From Lachnospiraceae bacterium (GTDB taxonomy: Bacteria > Bacillota > Clostridia > Lachnospirales > Lachnospiraceae), in contig JAEELW010000041.1 in the NCBI GenBank assembly GCA_016282915.1, positions 1 to 37,269 on the forward strand: a stretch of DNA of 37,269 nucleotides, in the 5' to 3' direction. The notes below the pieces were generated by a model. The model was not told the DNA's origin and did not search any database. It saw only the letters and a list, made by a program, of their open reading frames with translations. The translations under genes and the position numbers were made by a program. Shown in pieces: positions 36,101 to 37,269 of the stretch (position 1 is its first letter; each line of letters starts with the position of its first letter).

Positions 36101-37269
36101 CAGGACGAGCTCAGCCAGGAAGAAACAATGGAGGGTATCATCCATCAGGCCTATGCGGAGGATAAGGCGGATATCAAAAAATACAGCTTTAAGAACAACA
36201 CGGTCATGGATGACCTTATGGCAGGATTTACCGCCCTGTCGCCGGAGGAAAAGAATCTCTTCTACCGTGCCCTTGAGCACAGGGACATCCTGGATGTCTC
36301 CCAGAAGAATCTGTACCTGAACATTATCGGCAAGGGAGAACGTGACTATGTGAATCCCAAGGGGCGTAACGATCTGGCGGATGAGTTTATCAACAATAAA
36401 GGCAATGTGGAACTCGGCCGAAGAGCATATGAAAAGGCCCTGTTATCCCTGTGCAGCACACAGATCAATGACGATATGGACTTCTCAAAGATCAAGGGAG
36501 TTTCCCAGGCCGAGCGCAACCTTACGGTCACAAACCAGCTGATGGTCCAGGACCGGGGAACCTGGTTTGGAGGCAAGACCAGGTTTGACTGGAAGCTCTT
36601 TGCCAGAGCGCTGCAGTTTGTCTATCGTACCGTGAACGAAATGAAACTGGCCGCCGGTGACGAAGAGGTCTATAAAGCGCTGGGTGACAAGAGCCAGGGC
36701 GAGATGAAGATCGACAGAAGCTACTTAAGGCAGAATCTCCACCATACCGGAGCAAGATTCCTGCGCTTCCTGGGCGGTGAGGCAGCCCAGCAGCTGGAGA
36801 GCCCCATCAGCTATTTTGATACAGCTACGGATTATGCCAATTTCGTGTTGTCCGCCAAGACTACGAATTACTTAAAGAGCAAGTCAAGACAGCTGGCCGG
36901 CAAGGGAGAGAAGAACAAGTATGAAGAGGCGGAAGATAAGGAAAAGGAAAAGCAGGACAAGCTGACCGCCGAGATCGAAGCAAACAAGTCGGCCCTGGAA
37001 GAAGAGAGAGAGCATGACAAGAAGGTAAAGAAAAAAGAAGATGAGAGGGAAGATCCCAACAAGGTAAAAGAAGAACGGGAAAAGAGCATCGAAGAGAACA
37101 AAAAGAAAATGGAGACCCTTGAGAAGAAGAACGGGGATCTGAAGAAAAAGATCGAGGCGCAGCAGGCGATCCTGAAGCAGAAGAATCTGTCGGATGAAGA
37201 CAAGAAAAAGGCGAACGAGTCGCTGAAGGGCTTCACTGATGAACTGAAGCAGAACGCCATCGACACGGA
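27170..37269 (+). CDS. Giant protein (at least 3366 aa) with N-terminal papain-like cysteine peptidase domain (3' end outside window)
   Basis: From the ATG at 27170 the frame has no stop to the right edge: 3366 complete codons plus two bases. Residues 13-60 are Gln/Pro/Glu-rich with repeated EQPV. About 110-345 looks like a papain-like (CA clan, C39/C70-like) peptidase: QQDPNNCYACSAS places Gln126 six residues before Cys132, as in papain's Q..C spacing, with CYACSAS parallel to CWAFSAV; NGHYLTIVGID gives His304 and YANSSNP Asn320. The following 2900 residues are soluble and mainly helical, without signal peptide or membrane helices, and contain diverged repeats beginning near 2637, 2816 and 3022. 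From about 3237 a K/E coiled coil starts. The peptidase might mature the protein itself or act on a partner or host target. Family naming is motif-based; the body is unrecognised. Charge, length and codon use match the giants at 2-16930. Confidence 0.93.
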   Translation, partial: MKEKDKEQVKVKKEQPVIQGEQQKPQEQAVLKQEQPVLQQEQKQNESLLAGQQNLQAVPKEEEKLRQKDDKEKAEENKIKKTATLKKVEKNMPEPMGGVQHQNNAPLPDHHYRLPNATQVIEAGVQQDPNNCYACSASLSFNLFLKNNGELTGLNEANQFRIRRYHPGFKNFDDMKGIIAQKLGIDISKKEGLEQVRSLYDSYCAEIDTYCGRGKDEVGNIYELGDYFLERSKDVALHKMTFAVPSKEYKTHITVNGVKIPVPYDKEQQEEADRTYNDMKVTLLNKLKEVLETGNAVSFLRNGHYLTIVGIDGQKLIYANSSNPKVEESADVDTFLDRSGYGTSAEMTWFSKVGDVQKLKEDYPNLEYDQENGFTAQDRAVGDLLYVSHKKGISVSRDVLGSQVTESVYLPTNKKAWENEQLEEDKEVLAGVDLKTKVHIDEKKAERFEAMKKERSSNVSGVKEEKPVMSGYQPEFWEKRWEALKRERMEDINALRGRVKSEYRDKKALQAFQRKKETLSLLCSDDEFWEQEKVSLNGNDKILADYERLGKEIELKGMIVDQILIDDELMAVPAISTIMAKYQALDSILADAVTTVDRVEEIEAHYMELIGDMNRYVNGNMADRIGKKGKIKALPGGDLLRDLMDIFVKERDNLSADLAQWKENGFIPADVSKGYDIISRKAMAGELVDSPKHIMYKEKLALWSRRRDNRKEDSTQMKAVKDSFTKLQLALGEKIYDDPEDMKEQAKILAAIFDDVIKKSNKYLKDHKSPRNDDGKERRDAVEVILNNAKTAKVGIFVAEQKMREWKLTGKTWADAYALSVNTTANLFTKSMVTRENIEKNKQAEIKKDMIAELAKVKQSELSTRKKKEVLITDAKKRKEYLRKQNKKKATPAMVLFFRTGVWKEDATKDDVKNTKNVRKDWVIGKFEDWAYDDFFGHEWISPEAYRANVEEMNRHAFENLKKIHDMDVKQLRNRFLRQLMSVYGNHVSEDQVQQLGNLGIGYERQMEELERLERGDYDKKEYGSLKEYNSIERIVNLRFDLVDDEIRNIYKNKLLKSPSCMMEDGLAFLFTLDDIVEDDEDYARLEKLREIGKNYDKVTEELDLQIRGRDIYESEAIRKIIIGEVKLSDKDYEMIKENVRDLDKLIEDMVGDKFSYLTYYEVRAGLLAFLGDKILFGKYDFVRDLAEEYMDRIAVTNREAARMENDYNIAYEKAMKKGVFSKQLKKSGAALLYSGRRFWKNLNKEDQIGGRTKRMRERLRLITLVDSVLTEETEGKKFTRNTWNWLMGRMEYMAAWRLANEDTPDEGWFKTSAEEKKLREKIRTWIRDDIEAKTKHEEKKKGLKVYIDRKEFLDEKEPVNDYVRKGKVKHINVIRKDDYTFAGLLRGKYFIESPEIEDLIPDQELRNFLCDNIGSAVCCNPELKELFPFLKNIESLDQLESLSISQYKTVLNYFRNNLLADDVVEGVKNLLKESDKEKETKEQREIRKYTLLEVMKHKTDTKGMSKIIADQQKMLSSQDELHYKRIMISLGKSAQRRDGKIHYRYNDILEDDKSWFKKDTYFAKRLKNFDRAHEVWGLLEELGPEAVQQVKTWIIEIINKTLEDQGNGQEDRYKKLAAMLSHDYKAENANIEKVIEENKGKKKQKAIPERKVFEFVPDQRLEERFKKTHEKDPRYKGKDLLSAIRDIFMEGRSKDNEDKSTPLPPVADYLLEMSMFDYHDLVLGHGGNGQGLLWADKSQKGSSMYRSAMYAQSKDTIQKVNELENELKRFSDPKFREILRDKLAPLYLHMKFDHTRVRYKYNRDYVKLQKKTEEANRLNMQYLNAKETLSQMKQEAKTGKNVNPETIKVLEDEVNKLHKDADKAAVEMMKDKKRIDDILHSADMTNVSKEEFDEIQENERRFGIGNIGQISSMLLSHISDNGELSAQLCDTVALYDSRRRMFENYGDGELAPFWDELVKIDAIFKDLIDPADTVAGERIKNLYEKLSPLGKALKEQYSYVNDFFIETELGNLMDGEKKSSQKIWSELKDKSEKEQVAYWNKRLLDAQKQIMEQGVKGEKSVHHNMADAHDTLRKELAKYFVDQPDFEKKIKEQESIVEGGLFADSDILKLAKKNEQKRFKASALALRKADGVIYNIETYVLTDPDCIQQAYDVGTLKALYTEIARHYIKNTELAERTIVKYILSTEYDVADAEGMDDVALNEKLNSLTKEQKRKIRNTKEAFLTHVEGPCIKEKAADFEKQVKDRAKYFVTETNAQLEADISFTEEYREGARKRLEQRKKASLAVQTVKSKGRTAYSNALFGGRLDELKAFGDKKRALIYTKEGQDGSQVISKGEKEDKELFREAKKHFMKKGGAPEYPDILADCLDEYIRVNSGILEKADRFVDWVTKNDNHIVQEEKRLKAIYDYGKTKAGLPDYAVDLYVAYLAKYVKASVDVEEGLELSIKQVSKEIMPYIEKLHELDELSFGQPSLKLAHRDACEKMRAYLFMVNDRSADDLGKFSNMIEAQKAFFTHAETALSAIEEAVKSDSYTGLLEKADQVRYVNGLYEYFVSDMLEESKAQMDDHSRVFDVAAFKAKVSERIADSFSREALMVKDGQVSYLDMREKNIYAGGVDQNDFEQYMIRSFGDEFIKDYNALDDDQKKIFAMGLYVGKTEERGTMRAIYGLSNTEVKAARNDIMSYMKSEKVSLHVDYGKAMRALTASGKGAKVLADKSLFDQALVFVKQIESQRDELRPKDYMRMADSKTIAQAADSFRAHLGTKHKDFKNENYREVLNVDLDDRHAFLNKLMEYQKSDQTRAKDKSTRIQGIMEQVKALTVSQQSLLIYVLQDRTVLDNSAMKDSKTKLIPFVNSEKRFEIFDKLQSSEGRLDALKQAADPKLICESMRQLLSFQLRDDKELSEGELKESDFVADSLKRRDALDWDLLQRGIDFVNEIENERLRISTVRMAGELITREDYKKDSPEIRFYYRHMPRLLTQDELSQEETMEGIIHQAYAEDKADIKKYSFKNNTVMDDLMAGFTALSPEEKNLFYRALEHRDILDVSQKNLYLNIIGKGERDYVNPKGRNDLADEFINNKGNVELGRRAYEKALLSLCSTQINDDMDFSKIKGVSQAERNLTVTNQLMVQDRGTWFGGKTRFDWKLFARALQFVYRTVNEMKLAAGDEEVYKALGDKSQGEMKIDRSYLRQNLHHTGARFLRFLGGEAAQQLESPISYFDTATDYANFVLSAKTTNYLKSKSRQLAGKGEKNKYEEAEDKEKEKQDKLTAEIEANKSALEEEREHDKKVKKKEDEREDPNKVKEEREKSIEENKKKMETLEKKNGDLKKKIEAQQAILKQKNLSDEDKKKANESLKGFTDELKQNAIDT
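35078..36391 (+). repeat. Diverged internal protein repeats in the giant peptidase protein
   Basis: Segments starting at residues 2637 (35078), 2816 (35615) and 3022 (36224) share the pattern AL[TSD]..[QE]..L/F...L. The last two also share a DR/HRD-x-LD-S step and a later [FY]VN...R....D block: ALTVSQQSLLIYVLQDRTVL versus ALSPEEKNLFYRALEHRDIL. Spacing is about 180-206 residues. Similarity is at the protein level only, so the repeats are old. They suggest that the body is built from tandem helical modules. Confidence 0.5.

Noticed and set aside
1-37269. tRNA, rRNA, insertion sequences, phage genes or attachment sites
   Set aside because: Gaps between genes are nearly all under 65 bases, and I saw no transposase, integrase, structural phage motif or flanking direct repeats.

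Overview
The window looks like a chromosomal segment of a Gram-positive anaerobe of the Clostridia, most likely a Lachnospiraceae. The reasons are strong AGGAGG-type ribosome binding sites, frequent AGA/AGG/ATA codons, a hybrid sensor kinase that joins a two-component-regulator propeller to an HPt tail, and c-di-GMP proteins of the architecture common in that family. The placement is inferred from style, not from a marker gene. Every gene I accept is on the + strand and the DNA is almost fully coding. The longest gap is 228 bases (18047-18274). I see no tRNA, rRNA, CRISPR array or insertion sequence.

Region A (1-18046) is a tightly packed, co-directional run of very long lysine/glutamate-rich, coiled-coil proteins without signal peptides. 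In order: the C-terminal part of a large protein cut by the left edge (2-2764); a 2376-residue protein carrying a divergent ABC1/AarF/UbiB-type kinase domain behind a long single alpha helix (2796-9926); a RimJ/RimL-like GNAT acetyltransferase (9923-10453); a 1636-residue second ABC1-type kinase protein (10515-15425); a 492-residue protein with a C-terminal region resembling a PARP/diphtheria-toxin-type ADP-ribosyltransferase (15452-16930); a 94-residue acidic protein; and a 270-residue GNAT-like protein. The second kinase protein and the 492-residue protein share an N-terminal module centred on a PxGKRR motif, so they probably belong to one system.

Region B (18047-27122) is a separate signalling unit. 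It starts with a remnant of a TIR domain, a possible terminator and a good sigma-A promoter. It then holds four translationally overlapping genes: a 7TM-GGDRF-EAL protein (cyclase domain probably dead, phosphodiesterase motifs intact), an HD-GYP protein with an extracytoplasmic beta-rich domain, a 1603-residue hybrid histidine kinase (S-component-like membrane domain, propeller, Y_Y_Y, HisKA, HATPase, REC, HPt), and a tandem receiver protein. As a unit it should sense an outside signal and lower c-di-GMP.

Region C (27170 to the right edge) is one uninterrupted reading frame of at least 3366 codons that runs out of the window. It begins with a Gln/Pro/Glu-rich leader and a papain-like cysteine peptidase domain (Cys132, His304, Asn320). 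Next comes a huge helical body with at least three diverged internal repeats, and then a highly charged coiled coil.

The most interesting reading is that regions A and C form an undescribed giant-protein locus in which large helical scaffolds carry post-translational-modification enzymes: two ABC1-type kinases, a PARP-like transferase, one or two acetyltransferases and a cysteine peptidase. A c-di-GMP/phosphorelay cassette sits in the middle. The individual domain motifs are visible in the sequence. That they work together is inference from proximity, shared style and one shared module.
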